Positions 47,615 to 59,940 are shown, numbered from the stretch's first letter. The stretch: 64,000 bases of DNA from Blasia pusilla (GCA_050084515.1 CM114271.1:66712001-66776000), one strand, 5' to 3'. Numbers and translations: made by a program. The notes: generated by a model from the letters alone, not told the origin.

Positions 47615-48992
47615 GTCCGTTCGGATCTCGGCGAAGCCTGGTCACTGCCCTGCTGGTGAGTGAGTTACGTTGCCTACAAGGGGTAGGAGTACGTTATGAA
47701 GATTTTAACATGGAAGATTTTGTTTGACTCGTGAATAGTAGGTGTAGGATTGCCATCCCGTGGACATAGGTCCTAGGAGGATTGCAATCCCATGTATCGT
47801 GAAACAGAACCGACGAGCTTTAAATCGCTGGCTCTACAACCTCAAATCTGGAAGTGAAGGTTAACTCTCAGTAAAACATTAGGTCTCAACTTCGAATTCT
47901 CGTCGTGCGTAGCGGTAGTTACACTTGGATTTCTTACGAGGTTTCCGTCAGTAATCTTCTGCGTTCTTATCTTCCTCCCTCTTACTGTTTGGAAAGCACC
48001 ATACACGCGCGGTCATTTGCAGATCTCCGCAGTGAAAACAACAGCAAAGTCATATTCCTTTCCTCACTGCTCGAGAAGAGAGTGCTTCTAATCCTTTCTC
48101 GCTTCCTGAAAGGTTTCTTTTACACCAATCACTTTCTGTAGTCACAGAGGATCCGCATGTTACACAGGTATCTCTCACCCACCGTTTGGGCAAGATTAAG
48201 AAAATCATAATAAGTACCAGTGGTCCATGATTATGATTAGTCCCCTTCACTCCCATGTACGACAGGAGTAATCATTTTGCAAACAAAATATATTTTTTCC
48301 CCTGAAGGGAAAATATGTTCTCCTTGGAATAGATGTGCTTTGAATTTGGGCAACATTGATTGAGGTATGTATGTCTTGAGATGATTAGACTAGTGAGAAG
48401 GAGGCAATAGCTAGGTCTAAGAAAATCATTTTACTATATATGATTCGGTAGCATAAATGAAATGAAAGTAAAAGTATGTTGTTTAATGTAGTTGTGTAGC
48501 TAAATGTGCCGAGTGCAAGTGGAAGAATATATTGTTGCAATGTAACATAACCAATGAGGATGCAAATGAATGGCCATTTGTTGTACAATAACTATATTTA
48601 AGAGAAATTAGTAATAATGGAATTTATGTGGACATAGTATTTCATGCACATGGCAAAAATATCTAATGTGAGAAAACCTAGATAATGGAGTATGTTTGTA
48701 GAAGATCTTAGCGTCTCAATTAAATAGACAAAACTACACATGTTTTGAGTTTAATCATTTAAAAATTTATAACAAGGACATGTCGTAGATATGAAGTTGA
48801 ACATAGAAGAACCCAACATTTGGGAAGAAAAAATAAAGACTTAGATTTTGGAAAAGAGAAATTAAAAAAATAATGTGTATGCAGAGATAATGTGTGTGTG
48901 CTGGTAGATGAATATCCAAGTTGATATTGACCTTGAGAGGCACATTTGGTCGCGAAGTTGAAGTAGTGTGAAACCTGCATGGTTGCACAAAA
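47615..48992. other. Intergenic DNA downstream of COPT
   Basis: Composition falls back to AT-rich after about 48.2 kb. Overlapping frames on both strands have no recognised domain. Confidence 0.4.
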
Positions 48993-49264
48993 ATGGACAA
49001 GTCTCGACATGTTCACGGATATGGGTTCCAAAAGGTGGAACCCACACTTTTAGTCCATGATGCAAGGCAAGGCAAGGCAAGGATGAGAGGAGCAATGAGG
49101 GAGGAGGGAGTGGAGGTGGAGGGAGGAAAAAATGGGGGAGTATGGAACACGAAGGCAAGTAAGGGGAATGAAAACGAAGGGAAAGATGGGGCCCAACGGA
49201 CAAGTCCTTCCATAGGACGGACATAAGTCCACGGACGTGTACATGTCCACGGACACGGACTTTG
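48993..49264. mobile_element. MITE-like element with TGGACAARGTC ends
   Basis: The left end TGGACAAGTCTCGACATG and the right end, GACACGGACTTTGTCCA read backwards, are imperfect inverted repeats. The right part carries repeated GTCCACGGAC motifs around a TGTACA core. The left end resembles 43373-43395. The interior open frames are purine-rich shadows. Confidence 0.45.
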
Positions 49265-49617
49265 TCCACATACAATCTTAGAAACTTGGGACGCCAAGAT
49301 GGTTGATATAATCTCAATGGTCGAGTCAACAAATAACAAGACACAATAGAAATGAGAATTGATGATGATTAAAATAATATTTCATGAGTTCCAAAATTTC
49401 AGATTGCTGGATTTTGATCATTTGGACTGGAAGAAATGATAAACTTCATGTTATGAAAAAAACTTAAGACAAAATGAAATGAAGAGTATTTGATATAATA
49501 CGCCAAAATCTGAATTAATAGAGAAATGAAAGAACAAGATGCAAACTGAAATTTTATTTACAAAAAAAGATATAAATGATGAAATATGCATATATCAATA
49601 AACACATTATACCTGGT

Positions 49618-50240
49618 ATGTCGTGCGCATACATATCGTTACACAACCCACATTGCAGGTTACATCCACACCACATAATGCAAATCTTTCCGACACACGG
49701 GTAGATCCACATAATAGAACAATGAATTCATGCATGTACATTGAAACCGCACAATAAAATCAAAATAAAAATGATTCACATAACTAACTCTACTCTCAAA
49801 TCTACATCTGCATATCAAGCCATATACATCCTCCACTATGAGGAAATTAGGACGCTAGCACACCAGCAAACCAACATTGGTGACTACACACCTACGAGCA
49901 TAGGTTACCAAGTGATCTTTGATTGGGTCAACGAAAATACTTGGCCAAAAATAGCAAAGAAGGGGGGATTGTTAGAAATGACGCTTCTAATGCAACAGTC
50001 ATGTTGTTAACCTCATTCAACATCTTAGGAAAATGTTACACCCAAGAAACCCATGGACCTTCTATGGAGTCGACATAGTAGAACTACTTGTCGGCTAACT
50101 AAGATATGAAAATTGTCGTGCGCATACACATCGCTAGTCACATCCACACCACACAACCTCAATCTTCACGACACACAAATAGATCCACACAGATACAACA
50201 ATGAACTCAAGCATGTACATCAAGACCAAACAATTGCCCC
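49618..50240 (-). repeat. Duplicated gypsy 3' noncoding / LTR-like segment
   Basis: A segment with GTCGTGCGCATACAYATCG, CATCCACACCACAYAA, GATCCACA and ACAATGAAYTCA...GCATGTACAT occurs at about 49620-49745 and again at about 50108-50232. On the minus strand it follows the gypsy relic. The GCCCCCTAGTTGGCA stretch near 50238 could be the polypurine tract complement. Related pieces lie at 6430 and 61985. Confidence 0.55.
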
Positions 50241-50359
50241 CTAGTTGGCACTTGGATCTCCATAATCCCAAATAACACATATCACATCTATTTGACATGG
50301 TCTTCTACCCTATACACATCTAGGAATTTACCATCATCCCATGAGAACTGTATCAAGAG

Positions 50360-51480
50360 GGAGGATTAGCCACGGCATATGCCATCCTCTAGAATAGCCA
50401 TCACACACCAACATGGCGACTGTACCGGTACCCTCCGCAAATCGCAAATCCACACAATATACATCTCAAGCCCACACGTACAACTTCCAAGATTGGATCC
50501 ATTGTCTTGTCCATGCTCAAAAGATAACGTGGCGCACAATTGCGCACATGATCCTTCCAAACCATACCATACCTTCCCTCCAACATGAGGACTCCGGTTG
50601 GTAATACCTCACGCACATACAAAATCGTGTCTCTTGTAGTGATATCTAGCGACGTGGATACCGACTACTATAAGTAGATATAATCTCCAAGATAAAACTC
50701 CCAATCCGTGGACACTAACCTGCTCCACAAATGATCACATACCTCAATGTACACCCTAAACGCGTACACCTATGTTGAGCAATAGGTAAGTTCTAAAATG
50801 CCATGGGTAGAACTCTATGAAAAATCTCTATTCTCTGAGAACATACTTGCATCATGTATCTAGGTCATCAAGATCCAACACCTACGCCGGGTCACCTCAA
50901 ATTATTGCAAGTAAATCCGGCTCTTTCTCATAAAACAAAAAGTACGGTGAAAATGACGCTAAGGATGCCTACCAAGTGAAGCGATAAGCCGATACCCCAT
51001 AGCCAACCATGGTAACTATGACTCCTACTCCCTCAAATATCCTTGCTGTAAGCCCTACTTGTAGAACCTTCTCTTCATCGTCTATACTACTCTCTCCGTC
51101 AACCCATCCGTCTTAGGATATCTCTAAACGTGGTGCGGTGATCTATCAATGCCTCATCATATAAGGCTTGAAACTCTCCCCACCAATATTGAGTAAGTTG
51201 TAAGTATGTTTTACTCCAAAATGCCCCCACTCCTCATGGGCATGTTTCAATACACGTGCTTGCTAGGAAGGATGAAGCACCACTCGTATCCTACTAAGCT
51301 ACCATCCCCCACACTCGTAAAATATGTCTCCTCCCACCTAAACCTCGTGGCGCTCTATAGGATCCAATTGCACTCCCTAGTACTCATTATGCTCGCTATC
51401 ATGCTAATTGGTAGGAACTCCATAACCTCCACATCATCACGGATATTATGACTATCCGTCATCTCCCCATTGACCTCTGC
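50360..51480 (-). mobile_element. Ty3/gypsy relic, copy 2 (integrase end)
   Basis: From 51480 downward the minus strand matches the linker of gypsy copy 1 (compare 29400-29610) and then the HHCC-like start of integrase (GAFWSKTYLQLTQYWW-like). It jumps directly to EFQALYDEALIDHRTTFRD, near the end of the catalytic core, and continues into a segment matching the C-terminal part. The catalytic Asp residues upstream of this are deleted. At 50622-50401 a Cys-containing stretch (VGLRCILCG, then RHVGV) resembles a decayed zinc-finger tail. No intact frame remains. Confidence 0.75.
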
Positions 51481-51482
51481 TC

Positions 51483-51700
51483 GGGGGGGGTCACTATATG
51501 GAGGGCTCTACATCACCTGCAACGTTTTAGGGTCTAGACCCCCTCACTTATAAGTGAAAAAATAAAGGAATCATTTTTCATTTTTCATTTTTGGTACCCC
51601 TAAAATTCTTTAAGTAAAGCAATCACTTGAAATAAATAAGACCTTGAAAGAAAAGAAAAGCACCAAGTTAAGTTAACATCCAACATGTTATCCTTACACT
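51483..51700. other. Short AT-rich spacer
   Basis: An 8-G run (51484-51491) marks the end of gypsy homology. Duplicated TTTCATTTTT follows. Nothing else is identified. Confidence 0.4.
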
Positions 51701-51702
51701 AT

Positions 51703-51764
51703 GAAAGAGGGGAATTGAACCCCTAATTGAGCAAGAGGCTCAATCAGCCAATCTGTCATCCCCC
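51703..51764 (-). ncRNA. tRNA-like fold (pseudogene or SINE head)
   Basis: On the minus strand a T arm, GGGG-TTCAATT-CCCC, is perfect. An anticodon-like arm, TTGAG-CCTCTTG-CTCAA, has a 7-base loop, and a short D-like arm CAG-ATTGG-CTG precedes it. GGGGGA pairs with TCTTTC as a weak acceptor stem with three G-U pairs. The loop lacks the universal U33 and the total is only 62 nt, so a functional tRNA is unlikely. TGACAGATTGG and GGGTTCAATTCC could still serve as pol III boxes. Confidence 0.4.
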
Positions 51765-51882
51765 TAGCCTACTCCCTCCCATTATCCTACTCACAATTCA
51801 AGAGTGTCAAGTACACTCTAAGCACACTCCATAAAAATATTTAATTTAACATATCTCAAACATAAAAAAAAACTCACCAAGA

Positions 51883-52735
51883 TCAACTCACACTCTGAAT
51901 ATATGTAGTCAAAGCATGTAAGTCAACTGAATCAAGTATGTATATTCTATCTTGTACCCCTGATTTCATTGTCAAATTCACATTAGAGATCACCATTTCA
52001 ATATCAATCCATTGCACATCTATTGCATCATAACTGAACAAGGTTTTGGTGTTACCATGGCCGAAAGACTTGTACCAATTACACATAATACGACAAATGC
52101 TTCCCTTTTGTCCAGGAGGAGGTATGACTGTTTAACAAGTCCAAGGTAAATTTGACGTCTTGACCAATGTGAACCATTCTTTTGAATCATAAACACAATA
52201 CGCCCCAACCAATACTCTTTTTTTGCAACTCCTGCCTCCACGGCAAGTTGTGTCTCTTTTCCCTTCCTTTTCTTTGACTTTGTTGATCTTGTGGAAGGGC
52301 CAACATTTGCTGTAGATTCAAACAAAACTGCAATATCACTACCAACATCAACCAAACAAGTTGGGCAATTAGGATCACGTTCCTTTCCCTTACCAGTAGA
52401 GTAATAAGTCTTTTGGGCTATTCGAGTTAGTCTATCCTTTGACATGAAAGGATTGCAAGACAATTGACTTACAAGGGTGTATTTATAGATAATCTTGCCC
52501 TCATAAGTTAGAGTAGGCACTATTGCATGGAGAATTGCCACATTAGTCAGTTCTGCTTGAACAGATGCAAACACATGCCTTACTTCATGTCCTAATACCT
52601 CCATTTCAATGGATTTTGGATCAATGTCAATATCTATTTTGACTCCAAATTGTCATCGGCTTGAACAAATTCATCAAAGTATGAATGCGGCAGTGGCATA
52701 AAATCGGATAAAGTGAAACCTATGGACACCGTCCA
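51883..52735 (-). pseudogene. Unrecognised protein-coding relic with two frameshifts
   Basis: Three consecutive minus-strand frames read as one protein. The first piece has LSDFMPLPHSYFDEFVQADD (about 52705-52640), the second runs from IDIDIDPKSIEMEVLGHEVR to YLLLDKREAFVV (about 52630-52095), and the third reads CNWYKSFGHGNTKTLFSYDA, then VQWIDIEMV (52082-51885). The middle part carries a basic KSKKRKGK stretch, CPTCLVD, and KKEYWLGRIVFMIQKNGS. Frame changes fall near 52636 (about 1 nt) and 52097 (about 2 nt). I do not recognise the family. It could be a decayed host gene or the open frame of a plant transposable element. The GC-richer DNA at 52740-53460 may be its upstream region. Confidence 0.55.
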
Positions 52736-52739
52736 TTAG

Positions 52740-53460
52740 ATTGGCATAGAGATGATGAAAAATTGTTTGACAAGGAAAGCGGGCCAGATCAACCCAATAG
52801 GGACTTGTCCAGAACGGATAACCTCAATCCTGCTTGACGAAATCAGGCATATACGACTGAGGAGCTCGGAAGATGGTCTATCCAGTGAAGAAGTTGAGCG
52901 TCGCCTTGAGATATTCTGATGCAAAAAACTAGAAGAGAAGAAGGAGAAAAAAGTCCTGAAGTTTCTTGGATTCACCACCCCCTCGGCCGACAAAAAAAAA
53001 ATCCACTCACCTTCCAATCGACGCCCTCTCGCCTTACGAACAGCCTTACGAAATGAGGCTCCCCTTCTTCCCTTCTCTCCTTACAAAATCAGGCATCTCT
53101 GATCTAGAGCCATAACGCTTACCATCCTCCGCCCTCAACTACGCTGTGCAATCAGATACGAAGGAAAGGAAAGCGCTCAAGAGAATAGAGGCACGATAAG
53201 AAAGCAAGAAAAAAAGGAGCATACCAACTGCCGGGCCACTCCCGATTACTTTCTCCTACTACGCCACTCGAGTCTCGAGTCTCTTCCGATCACGCTATCC
53301 TACTGCACCACCACTCTCGAGCAACAAAACCCAAACTCTGCTCGGAAGGGATTCAAGTGGCGGCTCAATTTGCCGCTCAAAGCTTGTCTCCGAAGGCCAA
53401 AACCCTAGACCCAACAAACCCAAATCAAATTGAGAGGGAAACTTGAAAGTAAGGACTCCC
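52740..53460 (-). promoter_or_regulatory. Possible 5' region of the 52-kb pseudogene
   Basis: Read on the minus strand this GC-richer stretch has GGGTCTAGGGTTTTGG near 53400, purine-rich leader-like sequence, and candidate donors (GGTATGC near 53225, AAGGTGAGTGG near 53010). It looks like promoter, leader and intron sequence. No coding exon is identified in it. Confidence 0.3.
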
Positions 53461-54200
53461 TTCTTCCCTCTAAAGCTTTTCCATAAAATTGATTTTTTTA
53501 GCTAGGGAAGCTAATTTTTGTAAAAAAATAATTTAATATATGTAGATGTGACATGTATAAACCCTATCTTATCTTAACATTTTCCATGGAAGGAAGACTA
53601 ATAAAAAATACCCTATTGTTCTTATAAGAGTTTGATGGAATAAATTATGCCCTATTGTTCTTCCACAAAACTTAATAAGTCTTCCGAGGGACGCAATAAA
53701 AAAACCCCTAACTTTTTTGCACGTGATGGGGCGTTTGTGTGGAAGTGAGACCCCCGATGACCTCTGGATATGGAGACTCATCATCCGACCCCATGCATGG
53801 AATCATCACTTGCGAATGACTTGACATAATTAACCAACAATTAAAGAAAGGAAAACAAGACTTGAGAGCCAGATATAGGCCCTAAGTTCATAGGAGAATA
53901 TCTTCACCACATACATTGATTCCTTAGGAGTTAGAGCAATTGTTTTGTATTCAATTTGCATGCTTTGGATGGACAAAAAGGTCCAAGAATCCATATTCAA
54001 TTTAAGTTGTCTAGCAATACGCGGATCTTTCAACGACTCTACAAGTACATTTATGTGGTAAGGGCTCTAATTCATAACAAGAGTCAAGACTTGGTCAATG
54101 CAATACTAGTGGAGATGTTGCATGGAGAATATGCATCTACCACTATCATATCCATCAAGAAGAATCTGTATGGCAACTAGATGAATATGCAAATATTTGG
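53461..54200. other. Intergenic DNA
   Basis: It is AT-rich. A plus-strand frame at 53956-54180 is possibly debris upstream of gypsy RT but is not recognised. Confidence 0.35.
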
Positions 54201-54204
54201 AGAT

Positions 54205-54830
54205 TGATTATCAATTGGCATACAAAGTCCCTTAGGTATGCCATGCCCACTCTTGAAGAGATCTTTGATGGTATTAGGCATGCAAAGGTCTTAAATTCTT
54301 TCAATCTTTGAGGCGATATCATTAGCTACCTATCACATTGGAGGACAAGAAGAAGACGATATTTTGGGACATCTATCCTCATAGAAAGGATAGTTTGTAC
54401 CTAATTGATGGTTCTTACTATTTGGGAATGTTCCAATAGAGTTCTAGAGGATTATGGATAAGATCTTGGTAGGAATAGATTTTGCTACATATCACATTGT
54501 TGATGTCATAGTCTTCAATCCCATGACCGAGGAGCATGAGCGACATCTAAAAGAGGAGTTTAGACGATTGCAGTAACATATGCTGAAGCCACATCTAGGC
54601 AAGTGAAAGTTCTTTTACGACTAGATAGAGTTCTTGGATCATACAATATAATTAGTGACTTTGATGTCCAATAGAAAAGGGTAGGGGTTATCTCACATAT
54701 TCCACGCCCTACAAATGTGAGTCGCGTTTGCACATTCATAGGATTGACAAATTTCTAGAGAGAGTAGTTCAGCTTCTCAACAACATCTATGCCTATATTG
54801 AGAAGACCTCTCATGGGATATCCTTTCCAA
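54205..54830 (+). mobile_element. Ty3/gypsy relic, copy 3 (reverse transcriptase)
   Basis: Blocks in order are DYQLAYKVPL, PTLEEIFDGIRHAKVLNSFN, LVGIDFATYHIVDVIVFN (where YIDD has decayed), EEHERHLKEEFRRLQ, IEFLDHTI, and STPYKCESRLHIHRI. These match gypsy RT in the same family as copy 1 (compare GHTIYP, VEAIARIPRPTNVSR). Many stops are present. It is in the opposite orientation to the other two copies. Confidence 0.8.
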
Positions 54831-56530
54831 TTGCACAAAAATTGGAGCATGTCGGAGTGTGACAAGCCTTGCAACCTTATCACACTCCATGTACAAATAT
54901 TCCTGCACTCACACTCTTGCCTATTAAATAGTAGCCTAACCAATGTTGATCCCTCCAAAGAGATCCAACACTTGACTATCCTTCCTTGGGATGCACGATA
55001 CAATGAATATCTATGTGGTGTCCCCTTAAACACTTGGGAGACAACCTCGCGCCTCCTACATACTCCCATGCCTCTTCCATATGTGATCAATTACTAAGAC
55101 TTTCTTGTCTATCTATGGTCTATTTATGGTAGTTTTAGTGTTTTTATCACGTAAAAGGAATGTGGCAAGAGTGAAAATGGAGCAATCTTTGCTACCTCGG
55201 GCTACTCTCACCTATTATGTTATGGAGGAAAGATCTCACTCCATGCCATATATACGTACTCATTGGCTAAGCCTCAAAGCTCCTTGCTCGAGCCCTACAA
55301 AAGCAGGTCCCCTCCACGGAATAATGTGGCCACCATAACACTCTTCTTTGTAGGGATTTCAATTATAGCCATCATAACACTACCTCCTCTCTATAGAGGT
55401 TTTTTCCATGGATATGTATATCCTCTACATGGATATACCCCTTAATCTAATCCTTAAGATAGGTAATGGCGTTACTAAATGTTGCTAGAGTCACCATCTC
55501 TTTTGGTCATCACTGGATCACTCCACTCATAAATCAAAGGGATAATGAGAAAAGTCATCCATAATTTGATCACCATCCTAGTTTATATGATGCTAACTCC
55601 TCTTAGTAATCCAAGGTAGACCCATAGGGTGCAATACTACTTCGCCAACCAAGATGTCATAAGACATAGCATTGATCACTATCATCTTGGCTTGCACCAA
55701 TGACTCATCTATCAGATGTTTAGGTCGAATCCTCACCATGACCTTATGGAGAGAGATCAATTATGTCATACTCATTCCATCCAATAACATTTGTATCTTG
55801 AATAGACAACGCTCCACATCGATCCTCTTTAGGCCCATTCTTGTGAATCTCGCCTTCTCCAATATCAAGCATTGTGCTCTTGAATCCAACAAGACACATT
55901 GTGGGAAAAAACACTACCTCTTGGACAAACCAAATGGAAGATCTCTCCATGGTTATTTTAGCAATAAAATCCCTAGAGACGCCATGGCACGTTCTACGTA
56001 GGTCTAGCAAGCTTTTCCACATCCTAGTAGTTGCAACCTACCATGAATCTAAGGTACACGGCCAGAGGAGATCCATCACCCTCCTCTACAACAACCTCTA
56101 AAAGAGAGGTAGTAACATCATCTCCATGCTTGCATAGCATGTCGCCTATGTGTGTGTGATTCTATAAGTTACAAGAATGACAACATGAAGGTCCTTGAAA
56201 GGTGAGCTTGCTCGTCGTCTAGCTATGATTGCGCTGATGGAGGGAGGGGATGTCGCAGGGGTGGGGGACGCACTACTTAGCCCCTCCCCTTAGGAGACGG
56301 TACACATACTAGTTTTGTGGCTATTTAACTGAAGCCATGTTAGGGTTTCAATGTTATTCCATGCGCACTACTTTAGGCTTGAAAGTGAGTCTTGGAAAGC
56401 TTGCGATGTACAATGTGTGCATATTTTACTAAAGCAACATGAGAGTGTTTGATCATGGATATAGCTTTCGTAGAAGAAGTGAACCATATACATCTTGTGT
56501 GATTTATATGAGTGATTTTCCAATTTCTTC
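54831..56530. other. Intergenic DNA, possible further retroelement debris
   Basis: Several overlapping frames exist on both strands (for example 55744-56022 minus), but none gives a recognisable retroelement or host domain. Confidence 0.35.
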
Positions 56531-56537
56531 CAAAAAT

Positions 56538-56670
56538 TGGTAGTAGAGCACAATCAAAAAATTTTGTGATGGGAGGAAAGATTTCCAATGCAAAGTTTGA
56601 GGAGGAGAAATTTGATGGGAGGAAAAATTTTAGGCAATGGCAATTGAAGGTCAGAGTCTGCTAATCATGC
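56538..56670 (+). mobile_element. Copia primer-binding site and gag start
   Basis: TGGTAGTAGAGCA (56538-56550) differs at two positions from TGGTATCAGAGC, the initiator-Met tRNA primer-binding site of plant copia elements. At 56569 a frame starts MGGKISNAKFEEEKFDGRKN, then FRQWQLKVR, the usual N-terminus of copia gag (KFDGxNFxxWxxxVR), and stops at TAA after 31 codons. The LTR would lie upstream, but its limits are not clear. Confidence 0.65.
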
Positions 56671-59290
56671 AATGGAAACAAGACTCAATTGACGATTGAA
56701 AACCACTTAGGATATCTTATGTGTGAAAAAAAATATGAAGGGAAAAAACATTTTATCTGTAGAGCAACAAAAAAAATTGAGTCATCGTCTATGGTATTGA
56801 AGGATCCAAAAGAAAGGTTGAAATACATTCAAGTGTTCATTGAGATCAATTATGCTACCACTTGCTTCCAAGATTGTCACATTGAGGCTCATCAATCTTA
56901 TTCCCCGATTGGGAATAAGTCACCTATATACTCAAGTCTTGAAGGGTTAGAAAATCTTGAGACTCAAAACATCCAATAGATGATGCAATTGGTGATGATG
57001 TTTTGTAAATTTTGTAGCATTAATTTGAGGACTTCTAGCCTAACACATACCATCAAACAAGTTATATACTTGATTATTTTCATGATCGTGGAAATTTCAT
57101 ATTTAAATTGAGCAAGGTTATCTAGATAGAGAGTTGGTTGAAAAGCTTCAAGATCACAAGGATGAAAGGAATTGTCGAAAATCTCAAAGAAAGGGAGATG
57201 AAAATTTATACTCCATTGAAAAACATATTGAATGGAAAATTTTCCCTTTTATAGCGATGAAGGATATTATGTAGAGAATAAACTTCAACAAAATATGCAA
57301 AGGAATATGGTAGGATTATGCAAAATCAAAATTAGATATGGATAAGAGAACTGTCAATTAAAAAAGGTCTCGATGGAGTGATGGATGTCGGGGTCCACCT
57401 AGCCAAATATATGAGAAAGTGAATTGCCAAAATTTTTTATAGAATATGTGGAGGAAACCTACTAGTTCATGCAATAAAGATCTTGTTTAAGAGCATATCA
57501 ATTAAGTTAAGTAGGATTTAGCGTCCAAAGTGAGCCAAAAAGATTGGTATTCCATGGCCATAAGTATTGTGATACAAAAAAGGAAGAAGCATTAGAGAAA
57601 TTAAGTAATCAACATGGAGCATTTGCTACAATAATTTGAAGCTAATATATTATATTCAAATTTGAGTTTTAATATTATTTGTTCTATGAGCTAGTTTTTT
57701 TTTCATCCTAATCTTTTGTTACCACAATAAAATTGTAAAATGTTTTAGATTGAGTTCATAGAAGGAATATTATGATCTTAATATAATCTCTTGTTTTAAA
57801 TACACTTACATTGCATAATATGAGATACTATCTAAAAATGGACTATGCACGTAAAATACTTATAATAAATGAATCTTTTCCTAATATAATATACTTATGA
57901 TTATACTCATGAAACTTGAAGTTATCTTATTAAAAAAATTATATCAATTATTGCAGAAATAATTAGTGTGCTCAAAATTCCAATATTTATCATCGACATA
58001 AAATGATGATGAAATCTTTAAGTATATCTATCTTTATATTATACTAATTAAAAAATTCCAATTGCCTCAAAAGAAATTTCCAATTTTCTAAAAAATAGGA
58101 ATTAGTCTAAATGTCTCAATCCCACACTCTCTCAGTATCTTACAAGTAACTTCTAATTATTTCAAAATTTCCAACTTATAGTCCCATTTCCATGATAGTT
58201 TCAGTTCAAATGATCTGAAGTTATTACTAAATTATATATCTACAACGTTCATCATACTCCATTTTTCTCTCTTTGTCAAAACTATGAAAACACCAGGCTT
58301 AAGGTTTTATTCCCCACGTTGAGACCTCAACCGAATCAACAATTATTGATTCAATTTGGTTGTTGTAACACTACAACTTCTATTAGTGGCATCAAAATCG
58401 ATGAGGCGCAAAGTGTTTTATCATAGTTGCAACTTAGTGGCAAATCTTTTTTGATTGAGTTCTAGATGTCCAATAATATTGCAAAATTTGTAGCTTCAAA
58501 GCGCTTGCAAGATATTGGCAAATAAGTCAAAGTATTTTTTGAACTTTTTCTAAGTTATTTTGGAGTTACGAGCTTGATGGGACCTTCTAGAATATGTACA
58601 AGCCAATAGATCAATTCAAAAAATAATCATATCAATGTACTATTTTTTTCTATTATGTAAGCAAAGAAGGAATTTTATTTAGTAATAACTATTACAACAT
58701 CTATCCTTTCACTTCATTTTTTTACATACATTCCCTTTCTTCAAAATACACACAAATATTTTCAAAAAATTTGGAAATATCATTCTCTAATCTCTTATTC
58801 ATTTCCCTGGAATTTTTTTATACCCCTTAATCTTGATCCTTTCCTTACCACAAGTTTCTATTTTCCTTCCTTTAAAATTTTATTTTCCCCAAACCTCAAA
58901 CATTTCTCTCTTTTCTAGGTTGGAATTTCTTATCATCTCTCTTCAAAATTCAATTATATTAAAACTATCCCTAAGAAAAACCATGCATTTCTCGAACAAC
59001 TTATGTAAATTTTTGGCATTTGGAATTTGTTGCAAAATATAAAGATTAGACTAATTGTCGAACATATCCTATGCACTAAGAGAATGGAAATCACTACCTC
59101 TAAGAAATTTATTTATGCCAACACTTGAAAACCCTAATTATCCACATCCACGGTATCAAACAAGGGGACTTTTGAAGATCAATACACTACGCTGCCTAAG
59201 ATACTCTTTACATATAAACTAGTGCACATGTACCAATAATCATGCTGTCTAAAACCTTTAAAAATGTTTCTTACTCTAGAAAACAAAATT
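56671..59290. other. AT-rich DNA downstream of copia gag
   Basis: A 96-codon plus-strand frame (56689-56979) could be decayed gag but has no clear motif. The remainder to 59.29 kb is very AT-rich without recognised features. Confidence 0.4.
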
Positions 59291-59340
59291 ATTGCCCATT
59301 CATATATAAAGCACCTCTTTCTCCCTTGGGAGAGTGAGGT

Positions 59341-59357
59341 GGTTTAGGGTTTAGAGG
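59341..59357. promoter_or_regulatory. Telo-box-like repeat
   Basis: GGTTTAGGGTTTAGAGG contains two partial TTTAGGG units. No gene start is evident beside it, and similar stretches occur inside repeats near 20390. It may not be functional. Confidence 0.25.
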
Positions 59358-59444
59358 TGGGATCGTCTCAATTCTAAGTAGGTAGCATCCCCTACCTATG
59401 ATGCTTATATATCCCTCTCCCAAACTCTCCTGCAAAATAAGAAT

Positions 59445-59552
59445 ATTTTTTTTCCCGTTCGTCCCTCCCCGCTTAAGCGGGAGGGACACCCACTCGGATT
59501 TGAACACATGTCCTGATGTCTGATCAGCATGCCCATTGTACTACAATCTCTT
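59445..59552 (-). mobile_element. tRNA-derived SINE-like element
   Basis: On the minus strand, box A TAGTACAATGG matches TRGYNNANNNG, and GTTCAAATCC matches box B, separated by the spacing of a tRNA. The body ends in an 11-bp hairpin of GTCCCTCCC...GGGAGGGAC around GCTTAAGC (59461-59487), followed by GGGAAAAAAAATATTC. The parent tRNA is unassigned. No target duplication was confirmed. Confidence 0.55.
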
Positions 59553-59719
59553 ACACAACAGTAAAAAAAATCTAATAATTTTTATTCTTATTTTACATGA
59601 GAATTTAGGAAAGGGATAAAGTTAACTAACCCAACCTCAGGGAACAGACGTGAGGATGCATTTCATACGTGCACAATTTTAATGAGCTGAGTGTCTTTCA
59701 CACGTCTGTAGTCTGAAAA

Positions 59720-59940
59720 AGCTCCCGGGTTAAGAATTTGGACAGCAGTCAAGTTTTGACGAAAAACCAAGTGAGGAACCTAAATGAGAATGAGAATCAG
59801 GAACAGAAATGTTCGGAAAGTGGAGGTGGAAGTGCGTTTCGGATGCCAAGTCATCCGTGCCCTGAAAAGCAAATTCCAAATTCTCCATCTATAGACTCCC
59901 ATTTTCCACACGATGTTGCGGAGAAATTGGATCCATGAGC
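59720..59940 (+). CDS. Possible exon, product unknown
   Basis: An open frame ending TGA at 59936-59938 encodes a hydrophilic Asn/Glu/Ser-rich segment (QVRNLNENENQEQK, then SESGGGSAFRMPSHPCPEKQ, then DSHFPHDVAEKL). It has no in-frame ATG near its start, so it would be an internal or terminal exon. The GC-richer context supports transcription, but there is no family match. An overlapping frame with a signal-like start (MSFPGTEWFSLLVCAFVG) begins at 59935 and enters the tandem repeat. Confidence 0.25.

Noticed and set aside
48862-49344. 160-codon minus-strand frame
   Set aside because: It reads through the MITE-like element and purine-rich tracts as Pro/Leu/Ser runs; there is no start context or domain.
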